NCBI GenBank assembly: GCA_016201405.1
Contig: JACQCZ010000014.1
Span: forward strand, 356,631-420,630
From: Candidatus Acetothermia bacterium
Lineage (GTDB): Bacteria > Bipolaricaulota > Bipolaricaulia > RBG-16-55-9
Reading direction: 5' to 3'
DNA length: 64,000 bases
Shown here piece after piece: positions 14,233 through 22,606 of this stretch. Positions within the stretch are counted from its first letter, which is position 1. Each line of letters starts with the position of its first letter. The position numbers and the translations under genes are program-made. The notes below the pieces were generated by a model. That model was not told the DNA's origin. It saw only the letters and a program-made list of their open reading frames with translations, and made no database searches.

Positions 14233-16206
14233 TTATTTGCCTTTAAATTCGGGCTTCTTCTTCATCAGGAAGGCCGTTGTACCTTCAATCATATCTTCGG
14301 TGCTAAAGAGGAGTCCGAAGGCCTCGCGCTCGATGAAGAGCGCCGCCTCCATCGGTGCCTGACCTCCCCAATCCACAACCTTCTTGGTAAAGCGAATGGC
14401 GATGGGCGGGCCGGAGGCCAGCTTCTCGGCAAAGCTGCGCACCTCGCCATCAAATTTATTATTATCCACAACTTTGTTGATCAGACCCCACTGCTCGGCC
14501 TGCTCGGCGCTGATTCGGTCGCCGATCATGACCAGCTCTTTGGTGCGAGAGGGGCCGATCAGCCGCACCAGCCGCTGCGTGCCACCGCCTCCAGGAATGA
14601 GCCCCAGCTTGATCTCCGGCTGGCCCAGCTCCGAGCGCTTGGAGGCGATTCGAAAGTCACAAGCCAGGGCCAGTTCCAGCCCGCCACCGAGCGCGAAGCC
14701 ATCAATGGCTGCGATCACTGGCTTTGGAAATTGGGCAGGTGCATTGAAAAACTCCCCCAGCTCTGCGAATTGATAGGGCTTGCCGCCCGCGAACTCGGTG
14801 ATGTCGGCACCCGCGCTAAAGGCCTTGTCACCTGCGCCTTTGATGACCACCACCCGGACCGCATCATTCTTGGCCGCGTCTGCAAATACAATGGGCAGCT
14901 CTTCGCGCATCTCAGAGTTGATGGCATTGAGTCTGTGTGGGCGGTTGAGTGTGATCCAGGCGATGCCCTGCTTGTCCACTTCGAGCTTGATCGCTTTGAA
15001 CTCACGCGCGCCAGCGCTTGCGCTGCTGCCATACTTATAAAATCCTTCACCAGCAGCCTGACCCGTCTTGCCCTCTTTTACCATCTTCTTTAATAAATTA
15101 CTTGGCTTGTAGCGCTCATCTTTGTGCTCTTTTGCAAGCCCTTCGAGTGCCGACAACATCTTGTCCATGCCGATGCGATCGGCGCGAGCCAGAATCCCTT
15201 CTGGAAAGCCAGCGCCAAGCTGGACCGCCAGATCGATGTCAGATGGGACACTGACGCCATCATCAATGAGCTGACAAGCTTCGTTGACCATGAGCGCATA
15301 GATTGTGATTGGGTCGAAATTCTTGCCTGCATCACGGGAGAAGTTTGCGCCCTGCCCATCTTTGTATTGATAAAACCCGGCACCTGTCTTGCGCCCCAAT
15401 CGGTTCTTCTTGACGACATCTTCAATCAGACTTGGCACTGGCAACCCGGCCTCTTTGGTGAGGTGATAGCCAATGTCAATTCCGGTCAAGTCCTGTAATT
15501 CAAATGGCCCCATGGGAAAGCCCTCGTAGTATTTCATGCGGCTGTCCACCTCTTCGACTGTAGCCTGGCCTCGGCTCACAATCCAGGCCGACTCAAACAT
15601 GAAGGGTCCTACCAAAACTCTGTTGACAATAAATCCAAACGTGTCTTTCTCGACTCGAATGGGGGATTTTCCAAATTTCTTGGTGAGATCAACCGTGAGC
15701 TTCATCACGTTTTCGTCGGTCTCTTTGCCCTTAATGACCTCGACCAGCGCCATCTTGACAGGCGGGTTGAAGTAGTGCATCCCGACGACCTGGCCTGGGC
15801 GCTTCGTTGCTTTGCTGATCTCGGTGATGCTGAGCGAGCTGGTGTTAGAGGCTAAAATTGCATGTTTCTGAGCATATTTATCAAGATCTGTGAAGAGCTC
15901 CTTCTTCAATTTCATGATCTCAGGCGCTGCCTCAATGACGAAGTCTGCGTCCTTGACGGCCTCTTTGATATCCACAACGGCCTTGACGCGCTTTAGCGTC
16001 GCCTTGGCCTGATCGGGCGTCATCGTGCCCTTCTCGGCGAACTTGTTGAGGCTCCACTCGATGGCCTTATACCCCTTCTGGACAAGCTCTTCGTTGATGT
16101 CGCGCATGACGACGTTGTAGCCAGCGAGGGCGGCCAATTCAGCGATGCCATGACCCATGGTTCCTGCACCGATGACGGCAATGGTTTTAATATCTTCCAG
16201 TTTCAT
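14233..16206 (-). CDS. 3-hydroxyacyl-CoA dehydrogenase / enoyl-CoA hydratase fusion
   Basis: 657-aa bifunctional enzyme for hydration and NAD-dependent oxidation of enoyl-CoA, probably crotonyl-CoA to acetoacetyl-CoA. The N-terminus has the Rossmann motif 'IAVIGAGTMGHGIAEL'. 'MHYFNPPVKMALVEVIKGK' carries the catalytic His of the dehydrogenase, and two 3HCDH C-terminal domains follow (to about residue 385). The crotonase domain occupies about 400-657, with oxyanion segments 'KAFSAGADITEF' and 'FALGGGLELALACDFRI' and the Glu-containing 'GLIPGGGGTQRL'. This dehydrogenase-first order is opposite to E. coli FadB and like archaeal crotonyl-CoA hydratase/3-hydroxybutyryl-CoA dehydrogenases. Start at ATG 16206 after GAGGAG. 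Thiolases lie downstream on the other strand. Confidence 0.88.
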   Translation of the reverse strand: MKLEDIKTIAVIGAGTMGHGIAELAALAGYNVVMRDINEELVQKGYKAIEWSLNKFAEKGTMTPDQAKATLKRVKAVVDIKEAVKDADFVIEAAPEIMKLKKELFTDLDKYAQKHAILASNTSSLSITEISKATKRPGQVVGMHYFNPPVKMALVEVIKGKETDENVMKLTVDLTKKFGKSPIRVEKDTFGFIVNRVLVGPFMFESAWIVSRGQATVEEVDSRMKYYEGFPMGPFELQDLTGIDIGYHLTKEAGLPVPSLIEDVVKKNRLGRKTGAGFYQYKDGQGANFSRDAGKNFDPITIYALMVNEACQLIDDGVSVPSDIDLAVQLGAGFPEGILARADRIGMDKMLSALEGLAKEHKDERYKPSNLLKKMVKEGKTGQAAGEGFYKYGSSASAGAREFKAIKLEVDKQGIAWITLNRPHRLNAINSEMREELPIVFADAAKNDAVRVVVIKGAGDKAFSAGADITEFAGGKPYQFAELGEFFNAPAQFPKPVIAAIDGFALGGGLELALACDFRIASKRSELGQPEIKLGLIPGGGGTQRLVRLIGPSRTKELVMIGDRISAEQAEQWGLINKVVDNNKFDGEVRSFAEKLASGPPIAIRFTKKVVDWGGQAPMEAALFIEREAFGLLFSTEDMIEGTTAFLMKKKPEFKGK

Positions 16207-16319
16207 AAAAGTCTCCTCTGCACATGAATTTTGATTTAAGTAGACAACTGATCGTAGCATAGCAAGCCAGATCTCTCAAATTGAAATACTCGAAAATTAT
16301 AAGATGAAGCGGATGCTAT

Positions 16320-16598
16320 ATGTTAAAGCCCAAACCTTTAGAAGAATATAGAATTAAACCCCATGCCTTGTTCCAATTGAGGCGCAGACAAATCAGCGAA
16401 GTTGCCTTGCGTCACCTATTACAATCGCCTGACCAAATCATTGAAGACAGAAATGGACGATACATTTATCAATCGAAAATGCGTTTTAAAGACTCTGGAA
16501 AGGAATATCTTATTCGGGTCGTGATGGATTTGACATCTGATCCAGCAGAAGTTGTAACGGCTTATCAAACGAGTAATATAAAGAAGTATTGGAGGTAG
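16320..16598 (+). CDS. DUF4258-like protein, possible toxin
   Basis: 92-aa basic protein. 'IKPHALFQLRRRQISEVALRHLLQSPDQIIED' followed by 'YIYQSKMRFKDSGKEYLIRVVMDL' fits DUF4258/RelE-like small proteins ('HA..rm..RgIs...v...l..p..i'). The next gene, 2 nt downstream, is a DUF2283 protein, and DUF4258-DUF2283 pairs are widespread and look like toxin-antitoxin modules. The region lies divergent from the dehydrogenase gene. Toxin activity is inference. Confidence 0.6.
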   Translation: MLKPKPLEEYRIKPHALFQLRRRQISEVALRHLLQSPDQIIEDRNGRYIYQSKMRFKDSGKEYLIRVVMDLTSDPAEVVTAYQTSNIKKYWR

Positions 16599-16600
16599 GG

Positions 16601-16798
16601 ATGAAAGTCATTTATGACAAAGAATCGGACACACTTTCGCTTATCCTCAAAGAATCGCTAGTTGAAGAGAGCGATGAAGCGAAAGATGGCATCATCTTTG
16701 ATTACGACGCTCAAGGCAACCTCGTGTCCGTCGAAATTTTGAATGCCTCCGAACGCATTACCCAACCAGAAGCTCTTGAATTTCAACTTGCCCATTAA
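16601..16798 (+). CDS. DUF2283 family protein, possible antitoxin
   Basis: 65-aa acidic protein. 'MKVIYDKESDTLSLIL' and 'DGIIFDYDAQGNLVSVEILNASERI' are the hallmark of DUF2283 ('YD...D.lyi.l......v.dgi.ldyde.G.lvgiEIl.as'). Start ATG 16601 follows the GGAGG inside the end of the DUF4258 gene. The pair is likely one operon and one functional unit. Confidence 0.75.
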   Translation: MKVIYDKESDTLSLILKESLVEESDEAKDGIIFDYDAQGNLVSVEILNASERITQPEALEFQLAH

Positions 16799-16811
16799 GC
16801 CGATTGCTTTA

Positions 16812-16841
16812 TTGACAACCCGTCCGCAAAATCGCTACACT
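16812..16841 (+). promoter_or_regulatory. Sigma70-type promoter before the MTH865 gene
   Basis: TTGACA (16812-16817), 18-bp spacer, TACACT (16836-16841), 32 bp before the MTH865-family start, which also has GGAGG. Confidence 0.65.
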
Positions 16842-16873
16842 AGACCATTACTTTAATTCGGAGGTCACTGAAT

Positions 16874-17128
16874 ATGACACCACACGATGAACTCGAAAAA
16901 CAACTCAAAACGATCTTCGGAAAAGCCAAATATCCCATCCGCAGCATCATGGATCTGCTCCCCATTCTGCCCCAGGGTCCCATGACCCAGTTCAAGGCAG
17001 GCACCAAGTCTTGGTCAGCGATGGAGCTTTCTCAGAAGTTCGGCGGCAAGGCCAAATTTCCTTACAACGACGTGGACACATTCGTAAAGGACATCCTCGA
17101 AGGACTCTCTCAATCTGGAGAGTTGTAA
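16874..17128 (+). CDS. MTH865-family small protein
   Basis: 84-aa helical protein. 'LKTIFGKAKYPIRSIMDLLPILPQGPMTQFKAGTKSWSAMEL' and 'KFPYNDVDTFVKDILEGL' match the EF-hand-like MTH865 family ('L...l..A.fPi.....L...lp.g...t.kaG...l.a.e'). The family's function is unknown. A promoter and GGAGG precede the ATG, and the thiolase gene starts 3 nt after the stop, so the two are co-transcribed. Confidence 0.7.
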   Translation: MTPHDELEKQLKTIFGKAKYPIRSIMDLLPILPQGPMTQFKAGTKSWSAMELSQKFGGKAKFPYNDVDTFVKDILEGLSQSGEL

Positions 17129-17131
17129 ATC

Positions 17132-18268
17132 ATGGCAAGCCGCGAGCCAGTCATCCTTGAGGCCGTTCGCACGGCCATCGGCAAACGAGATGGGGCATTC
17201 AAAGAGACCCGACCCGATAACCTCGCTGGCTTCGCACTCAAAGAGCTCGTAAAGCGCACCAAAGTCGATCCCAATCTGATTGAAGATCTGGTCGTTGGCT
17301 GCGTCACACAGCGCGGCGAGCAGGGAGGCAACCTCTCACGGCTCATCGGCCTCACTGCCGGACTTCCCGTCACAGTGGCTGGCACGACAGTGAACCGGCT
17401 TTGCGGCTCGGGCCAGCAGGCCGTCAATTTCGCAGCCCAAGAGATTTATGCAGGCGTCGCAGACTTTGTGATTGCAGGCGGCGTCGAGAGCATGTCCCGC
17501 GAGCCGATGGGCTCCGATATCGACAAGCCGCTCAACCCCAAATTAATAGAAGCCTACGAGATTGTCTGGCAGGGCGAATCGGCGGAGCGCATCGCCGACA
17601 AGTGGAAGATCTCCCGCAAAGAGCTTGATGAATTCTCGCTCGCCAGTCACACGAAGCTGGCTAAAGCTCAGGATGAGAAGCGCTTTGATTCCCAAATTGT
17701 GCCTGTCCAGATCAATGGCACGGCCATCATGAATGATGAAGGGCTGCGCCGCTCATCAACTCTTGAAAAGATGGGCACACTCATGCCCTCATTCCGGCCT
17801 GATGGCAAGGTGACGGCTGGGAATTCGAGCCAGATCAGCGATGGCGCATCGATGTTATTACTCAGCACACGCGAGAAGGCCAAAGAATTGAAGATGAAGC
17901 CGAAGGCGCGATTTGTCAGTTGGGCCGTCGCAGGCGTAGACCCCACTATCATGCTCACAGGGCCAATCCCTGCTACTCAAAAGGTACTGGAAAAGTCCGG
18001 GCTTTCGATGAGCGATATTGATCTATTTGAAGTAAACGAGGCATTTGCTTCTGTGCCGATCGCCTGGGGACGCGAGCTCGATGTGGACTGGGAGCACGCC
18101 AATGTCAATGGCGGTGCAATTGCTCACGGACACCCACTCGGCGCGACGGGAGCCATTCTCTTTACCAAAGCAATCTATGAGCTGGAACGAATTGACGGGC
18201 AGTATGCACTCATCACCATGTGCATCGGTTTTGGACAGGGGATTGCCACGATTATCGAAAGACTCTAG
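17132..18268 (+). CDS. Thiolase (acetyl-CoA C-acetyltransferase family)
   Basis: 378-aa thiolase that condenses two acetyl-CoA or cleaves 3-ketoacyl-CoA. The nucleophilic Cys is in 'TVNRLCGSGQQAVNFA' (about residue 90), the catalytic His in 'NGGAIAHGHPLGATGA', and the second Cys in 'MCIGFGQGIATII'. The N-terminal 'VILEAVRTAIGKRDGAF' is typical. Chain-length preference cannot be told. A second thiolase lies at 20.6-21.8 kb. It is co-transcribed with the MTH865-family gene. Confidence 0.9.
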   Translation: MASREPVILEAVRTAIGKRDGAFKETRPDNLAGFALKELVKRTKVDPNLIEDLVVGCVTQRGEQGGNLSRLIGLTAGLPVTVAGTTVNRLCGSGQQAVNFAAQEIYAGVADFVIAGGVESMSREPMGSDIDKPLNPKLIEAYEIVWQGESAERIADKWKISRKELDEFSLASHTKLAKAQDEKRFDSQIVPVQINGTAIMNDEGLRRSSTLEKMGTLMPSFRPDGKVTAGNSSQISDGASMLLLSTREKAKELKMKPKARFVSWAVAGVDPTIMLTGPIPATQKVLEKSGLSMSDIDLFEVNEAFASVPIAWGRELDVDWEHANVNGGAIAHGHPLGATGAILFTKAIYELERIDGQYALITMCIGFGQGIATIIERL

Positions 18269-18281
18269 TTAAAAGCAATTT

Positions 18282-18430
18282 CTGGATTCCTGCTTTCGCA
18301 GGAATGACATTCCATTTGGCACGCAACATTCTTTCTTCATCGAAAATCTTATCATCGAGCGCGAGAAGCCTCAACCTAATTTATCGTGCCCGTGATTCCG
18401 GCCAAGGCACAGCCGCGAGCCGGAATCCAG
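18282..18430. repeat. Miniature repeat element, copy 1
   Basis: 149-bp unit with inverted termini CTGGATTCC/GGAATCCAG. It starts with hairpin ATTCCTGC-TTTC-GCAGGAAT and ends with hairpin ATTCCGGC...GCCGGAAT, resembling the widespread GGATTCCCGC...GCGGGAATGAC repeats of bacterial genomes. A second copy lies 50 bp downstream. The gap 18269-18692 holds these two copies and no gene. Confidence 0.7.
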
Positions 18431-18480
18431 TGACTTTTGATTCTTATCTTATGGGTCTGTCAGAGAGAAATTTGAATGGC

Positions 18481-18626
18481 CTTGATTCCCGCCTTCGTGG
18501 GAATGACATTCTAGTTGGCCCGCAACATTCCTTCTTCATCGAAAATCTTCTCACCACGCATGAGATGCCACTCTCTAAACATGCCCGTCATTCCCGGGCG
18601 GAGCAAAGCGCAGACCCGGAATCCAG
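18481..18626. repeat. Miniature repeat element, copy 2
   Basis: 146-bp diverged copy of the preceding unit in the same orientation. It has the same hairpin start (ATTCCCGC...GTGGGAAT), the same core GCAACATTC.TTCTTCATC, and the same end (CATTCCCGGG...CCCGGAATCCAG). The cores differ at several bases, so the duplication or double insertion is not recent. Confidence 0.7.
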
Positions 18627-18633
18627 GAATCTA

Positions 18634-18666
18634 AAAGAGAGAGGGCAGACGCTCAGGCCTGCCCTC
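18634..18666 (-). terminator. Intrinsic terminator of the OsmC gene
   Basis: Minus strand GAGGGCAG/CTGCCCTC arms with a 10-nt loop, followed by TCTCTTTTAG, 27 bp after the OsmC stop. Confidence 0.7.
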
Positions 18667-18692
18667 AAACTCATCAACTTAGAAATAAAAAT

Positions 18693-19148
18693 TTAAACAG
18701 CTACAGTGTGCTTAATCTCGTACTTGACGCTTCCCTTGACAGCACGGGAGATGATGCAGCGCTGCTCCGCCAATTTTACGGCGCGCGCAATCGCCTCATC
18801 ATAATGACCGTCAGCACCATCCAGCTCGATATGCGGGAAAAGATGAATCTCTTTGAAATGATAACCGTCGTAAGCATCTGCCGTGACAACGCCCTCTGCG
18901 GTGCAGCTCATCGCCCTGACCGGAAGCTTCATCTTTTCAGCAATCATGGCGAGTGTGATCAGATAACAGGAACAAGCAGACGAAAGAAAGATCTCTTCAG
19001 GGTTGGTCAGTCCGCCCGGTCCTCCAAAGCTCTTGGGGATGGCAAACTGCGTCTTTAAGGTGTGTCGCTCATTTTCGATGACCCCGTGACCATGTAGGTC
19101 CCCAGTCCAAGTCCCTTTGACCCGGTAGACCTGCTCTTGGCTGCCCAT
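18693..19148 (-). CDS. OsmC-family peroxiredoxin
   Basis: 151-aa OsmC/Ohr-type thiol peroxidase. The two catalytic cysteines are in 'IFLSSACSCYLITLAMIAEK' and 'LAEQRCIISRAVKGSV'. The segment 'KSFGGPGGLTNPEEIFL' is the family's substrate-loop pattern. Likely detoxifies organic hydroperoxides in the cytoplasm. Start at ATG 19148 because AAAGGAGTGG lies 6-9 nt upstream; the ORF-track start adds 15 unlikely residues. It has its own terminator. Confidence 0.85.
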   Translation of the reverse strand: MGSQEQVYRVKGTWTGDLHGHGVIENERHTLKTQFAIPKSFGGPGGLTNPEEIFLSSACSCYLITLAMIAEKMKLPVRAMSCTAEGVVTADAYDGYHFKEIHLFPHIELDGADGHYDEAIARAVKLAEQRCIISRAVKGSVKYEIKHTVAV

Positions 19149-19230
19149 GGGTATCCACTCCTTTTCACTCAGTTTTGGTAGGTACTTGAGCATAGCCTAT
19201 CGAGTCCAAGATGGCAAATAGTGGCTTGGC

Positions 19231-19259
19231 TTGGATCAAAGCGATTTCTTCTCTATACT
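19231..19259 (+). promoter_or_regulatory. Sigma70-type promoter before the LeuA-like gene
   Basis: TTGGAT (19231-19236), 17-bp spacer, TATACT (19254-19259). It lies so close to the ORF-track ATG at 19262 that transcription would start inside that codon region, which supports the later ATG at 19295. Confidence 0.6.
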
Positions 19260-19294
19260 AGATGAACAGGGACGGCAAGACGTCGGGAGGACGG

Positions 19295-20530
19295 ATGACC
19301 CATCAAAGCTTTGAGACAACTGAGCTAATCTACGATTGGAACGAGCAGCAGCCTCTGAAACGCCCTGCGCGATTAGAGTTAAACGACGAGACGCTTCGCG
19401 ATGGGCTCCAATCTCCCTCCATCACCGATCCCGCAATTGAAGTGAAGATCGACGCCCTTCGATATATGGCAAAACTGGGCATATGCAATGTCAATATTGG
19501 CATGCCTTGCACCAGCCCAGCCGTCAAAGATGCGACTCTCAAGCTTGCTAAGATCTTGGCCAGCGAAAAGCTGCCGATCTACCCCAACTGCGCCGCCCGC
19601 ACTGTGGTCAGCGATGTCGTGCCAATTGTCGAGATCTCGCAAGCGGCTGGCATTCCCATCGAGGCCTCGACCTTTATTGGCAGCAGCCCCATCCGCGAGC
19701 TGGCCGAAGGCTGGGACATGGACCGAATGCTGGAAAGCACTGAGTCTGCTGTCACGTTTGCCGTAAAGAACGAGCTGCCTGTGATGTTTGTAACGGAAGA
19801 CACCACACGCGCACGCCCTGATATGCTCAAGAAGTTATATGAAACCGCCATTGATTGCGGCGCCACCCGTCTTACAATTGCAGATACAGTGGGGCATATC
19901 ACACCCCACGGAGTAAGAAATTTAATCAAGTTTTTCAAAGATGAGATTGTGCGTGGCAATAAAAACTTGAAACTGGACTGGCATGGCCACAATGACCGCG
20001 GTTTTGCACTGGCCAACAGCTTCGCCGCCTTCGAAGCCGGAGCCGATTGCGTCCATGGCTCCATGCTGGGCATCGGCGAGCGAGTCGGAAATACCGCCAT
20101 TGATCAGCTCCTCGTCAATCTCAAGCTGATGGGCTGGCTCGACAATGATCTCACATCCCTAATGGATTATGCAAAGCTTGTCCATCGCCATTGCGGCGGG
20201 CCGCTTCCCTTCAACTATCCAGTCTTGGGGCGCGATGCCTTCCGCACCTCTACGGGTGTACACGCCTCAGCCATCATCAAAGCCAAAAGGAAGGGCGACA
20301 ATTACTTGGCCAACCGCATCTATTCAGGTGTCCCTGCGGAGATGTTTGGCCGGGAGCAGGAGATCGAGATCGGCCCGATGTGCGGGCAATCCAACGTCGA
20401 ATATTGGCTCAATTCACGTGGAATTGAAGCTAAATCCGACCTGGTCGAAAAGATTCTGGCCCATGCCAAAAAGTCTTCCAAAGTGCTCGATGAAAACGAA
20501 GTGAGGGCGCTCATCAAGAAGCATTCATAG
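19295..20530 (+). CDS. HMGL-like/2-isopropylmalate synthase family enzyme
   Basis: 411-aa TIM-barrel enzyme of the HMG-CoA lyase/isopropylmalate synthase/homocitrate synthase superfamily. 'LNDETLRDGLQSP' provides the metal-binding Asp and catalytic Arg, 'DWHGHNDRGFALAN' the metal-binding HxH, and 'SMLGIGERVGNTAID' is the LeuA-type signature. The C-terminal LeuA regulatory domain is missing. Whether it condenses acetyl-CoA with a 2-oxoacid or works as a lyase is open; neighbouring thiolases suggest acyl-CoA metabolism. Start ATG 19295 follows GGGAGG and fits the promoter position. Confidence 0.75.
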   Translation: MTHQSFETTELIYDWNEQQPLKRPARLELNDETLRDGLQSPSITDPAIEVKIDALRYMAKLGICNVNIGMPCTSPAVKDATLKLAKILASEKLPIYPNCAARTVVSDVVPIVEISQAAGIPIEASTFIGSSPIRELAEGWDMDRMLESTESAVTFAVKNELPVMFVTEDTTRARPDMLKKLYETAIDCGATRLTIADTVGHITPHGVRNLIKFFKDEIVRGNKNLKLDWHGHNDRGFALANSFAAFEAGADCVHGSMLGIGERVGNTAIDQLLVNLKLMGWLDNDLTSLMDYAKLVHRHCGGPLPFNYPVLGRDAFRTSTGVHASAIIKAKRKGDNYLANRIYSGVPAEMFGREQEIEIGPMCGQSNVEYWLNSRGIEAKSDLVEKILAHAKKSSKVLDENEVRALIKKHS

Positions 20531-20571
20531 CCTTTTTTATAAAGCAATTATTAATTTCCAGGAGGAGATTT

Positions 20572-21759
20572 ATGAGTAGAGAAGCGGTAATCGTCGCTGG
20601 AGCGCGGACGGCCTTTGGCAAGTTTATGGGAGGCTTTTCTAGAGTCTCAGCCGTAGATTTGGCGGCTCATGTAGCAAAAGGGGCGTTGGAGCGTGCCAAA
20701 ATCTCACCCAATGAGGTAGATCACATCATCTTTGGCAACGTCGTCCAGTCATCAGCAGACGCCATCTATCTAGCGCGACATGCTGGACTCAAAGCGGGTG
20801 TGCCCATTGACCGGCCAGCAGTGACTGTCAATCGATTGTGCGGCTCTGGTCTCGAAGCGATCGTTCAAGCCTCGCGACAGATCTTGTCTGGCGAAGCAGA
20901 CGTAGTGCTGGCCGGCGGCGCCGAAAATATGACCCAAGTGCCATTCGTGATTCGCGGAGCCCGAGATGGTCTCAGACTTGGCTCAGCGAAACTAGAAGAC
21001 GGCCTGTGGGAAGGGCTCTATGATCCCATGGGACGCTGCACAATGGCTGGCACGGCCAATAATTTGGCCAAGAAATACAATATAACCCGCGAAGAGCAAG
21101 ATCAGTTTTCGGTGCGAAGCCATCAGCGAGCCATCAAAGCTCAAGAGTCCTGCCGCTTCCAAGAAGAGATTTATCCCTACAAAATAGAATCCAAAAAAGG
21201 CACAACTGTCGTAGATAAAGATGAGCACCCACGCAAAGATACCACAATGGAAGGGCTCTCCTCACTCCCACTTGCTCCTTTTGATGGCAATGAATTTGTG
21301 ACGGCTGGCAATGCCTCAGGCATCAATGACGGAGCAGCGGCTGTAATAATTATGAGCAGTGAGAAGGCCAAAGCCCTTGGCGTAAGGCCGATTGGGAAAG
21401 TCTTGTCGTGGGCCACCGTGGGAGTCGAGCCAAAATATATGGGCATCGGACCGGCTCCGGCATCTCTGGCTGCCATCAAGAAGGCGGGACTAAAACTGAG
21501 TGATATTGACTTGATCGAGATCAATGAAGCCTTTGCGGGACAGTATCTGGCCTGCGAGCGTGAGTTGTGTCTGGACCGTGAAAAGGTCAATGTAAACGGC
21601 GGAGCCATCGCGCTCGGCCATCCGCTGGGTGCGAGTGGAGCGCGTCTCACGCTCACGGTGCTGACCGAGCTCCGAAAGCAGAAGAAGCAGCATGCCTTGG
21701 CCTCGCTTTGCATCGGCGGCGGCCAAGGCATCGCCGCCATCTTCGAGGCGCTCAACTAA
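20572..21759 (+). CDS. Thiolase (acetyl-CoA C-acetyltransferase family)
   Basis: 395-aa thiolase, full length. Nucleophilic Cys in 'TVNRLCGSGLEAIVQASRQI', catalytic His in 'NGGAIALGHPLGASGA', second Cys in 'LCIGGGQGIAAIFE'. It is closer to the biosynthetic acetoacetyl-CoA thiolase pattern ('GAENMTQVPF...MGRCTMAGTANNLAKKYNITREEQD') than the other thiolase of the window. AGGAGGAG precedes the ATG. It follows the LeuA-like gene by 41 bp and is probably in the same operon. Confidence 0.9.
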   Translation: MSREAVIVAGARTAFGKFMGGFSRVSAVDLAAHVAKGALERAKISPNEVDHIIFGNVVQSSADAIYLARHAGLKAGVPIDRPAVTVNRLCGSGLEAIVQASRQILSGEADVVLAGGAENMTQVPFVIRGARDGLRLGSAKLEDGLWEGLYDPMGRCTMAGTANNLAKKYNITREEQDQFSVRSHQRAIKAQESCRFQEEIYPYKIESKKGTTVVDKDEHPRKDTTMEGLSSLPLAPFDGNEFVTAGNASGINDGAAAVIIMSSEKAKALGVRPIGKVLSWATVGVEPKYMGIGPAPASLAAIKKAGLKLSDIDLIEINEAFAGQYLACERELCLDREKVNVNGGAIALGHPLGASGARLTLTVLTELRKQKKQHALASLCIGGGQGIAAIFEALN

Positions 21760-21767
21760 AAGATCCA

Positions 21768-21965
21768 ATGAGCTTTGAGCTGTTGGGGCTTGTCGTTCTG
21801 CTCTTTGTCTGCTGGTGGTTTGGCTGGCAGCTCTATCAGCGCCTATGGATAGTGCAACGCGGCCAAGGGAAGAAATGCCTTCACTGTGGGCAAATCTATA
21901 AAGGCGAGCCGACCTACTGCCCTCATTGCGGTGAAGTGGTCGCCCAGTGGTCCAATCGGCGCTAA
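21768..21965 (+). CDS. Small membrane-anchored zinc-ribbon protein
   Basis: 65 aa. One N-terminal membrane segment ('LLGLVVLLFVCWWFGWQLY') is followed by a zinc ribbon CxxC...CxxC ('KCLHCGQIYKGEPTYCPHCGEVV'). Start at ATG 21768, 8 nt after the thiolase stop; the ORF-track start lies inside the thiolase. Function unknown. No promoter is visible, so it is probably read through from the thiolase. Confidence 0.65.
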   Translation: MSFELLGLVVLLFVCWWFGWQLYQRLWIVQRGQGKKCLHCGQIYKGEPTYCPHCGEVVAQWSNRR

Positions 21966-22081
21966 ATTGTTTAGCGTAATCAAAATACAGCTATTTGACC
22001 TCACTCGCCATCAATGACATAATAGAAATGTGTGTAGTGAGAGGACTCACAAAGTTGCGGTGATGAAAAACCCCTAAAATT

Positions 22082-22576
22082 GTGAAGAAGATTCGGGCAA
22101 AACCAGGCCCAATAATCAAAACTATGGAGCTGCGGGATAATCTGATGAAGACCAAACAGTTGATCATGGACTTCGGTAGTTTGAAGCAGATTATGCAGTT
22201 TGAGGTCTCGCGTTTCTCCTTCGCACCCGGGGATCGGCAAAAATCACTGCGGAAAGCCTTTCGGGACTTTGAAGCTGTATTCCGGGACTCCTCTCGCGAT
22301 CTCGAAATGGGCTGGGGTGAGATCAACTCCATTCCTCCAAGACTTCTCTATTCCCGGCTGCAGGAGATTGAGCAGTCGCTCCGCAAAACCTATCTGGAGC
22401 ACCGCAGTATTTTGCCGCCAGAGATGCGCAACGGAATAGAAAATCTTTGCGTCCATCTGAACAAGCTGAAAAACGAGACCCAGACTATGGAACCCGCAGA
22501 GAATATCTCCATTCGAGACCTGTCCAATGGATTTGAAGCCCTCAAGCGAACCTTAGGCTCTGTCCACCGCATGTAA
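22082..22576 (+). CDS. Hypothetical helical protein
   Basis: Up to 164 aa, mostly alpha-helical and charged ('LMKTKQLIMDFGSLKQIMQFEV', 'LYSRLQEIEQSLRKTYLEHR'). No signal peptide, membrane segment or known motif. The GTG start at 22082 has no clear ribosome site; an ATG at 22124 is an alternative. I do not recognise a family. Confidence 0.5.
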   Translation: MKKIRAKPGPIIKTMELRDNLMKTKQLIMDFGSLKQIMQFEVSRFSFAPGDRQKSLRKAFRDFEAVFRDSSRDLEMGWGEINSIPPRLLYSRLQEIEQSLRKTYLEHRSILPPEMRNGIENLCVHLNKLKNETQTMEPAENISIRDLSNGFEALKRTLGSVHRM

Positions 22577-22606
22577 TAAAAAAGAGTAGAAGGTCGATCG
22601 ACTCCT

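Noticed and set aside
18220-18696. 158-aa plus-strand ORF
   Set aside because: It begins inside the thiolase in another frame and runs through the two miniature repeats; the product is repeat-derived.
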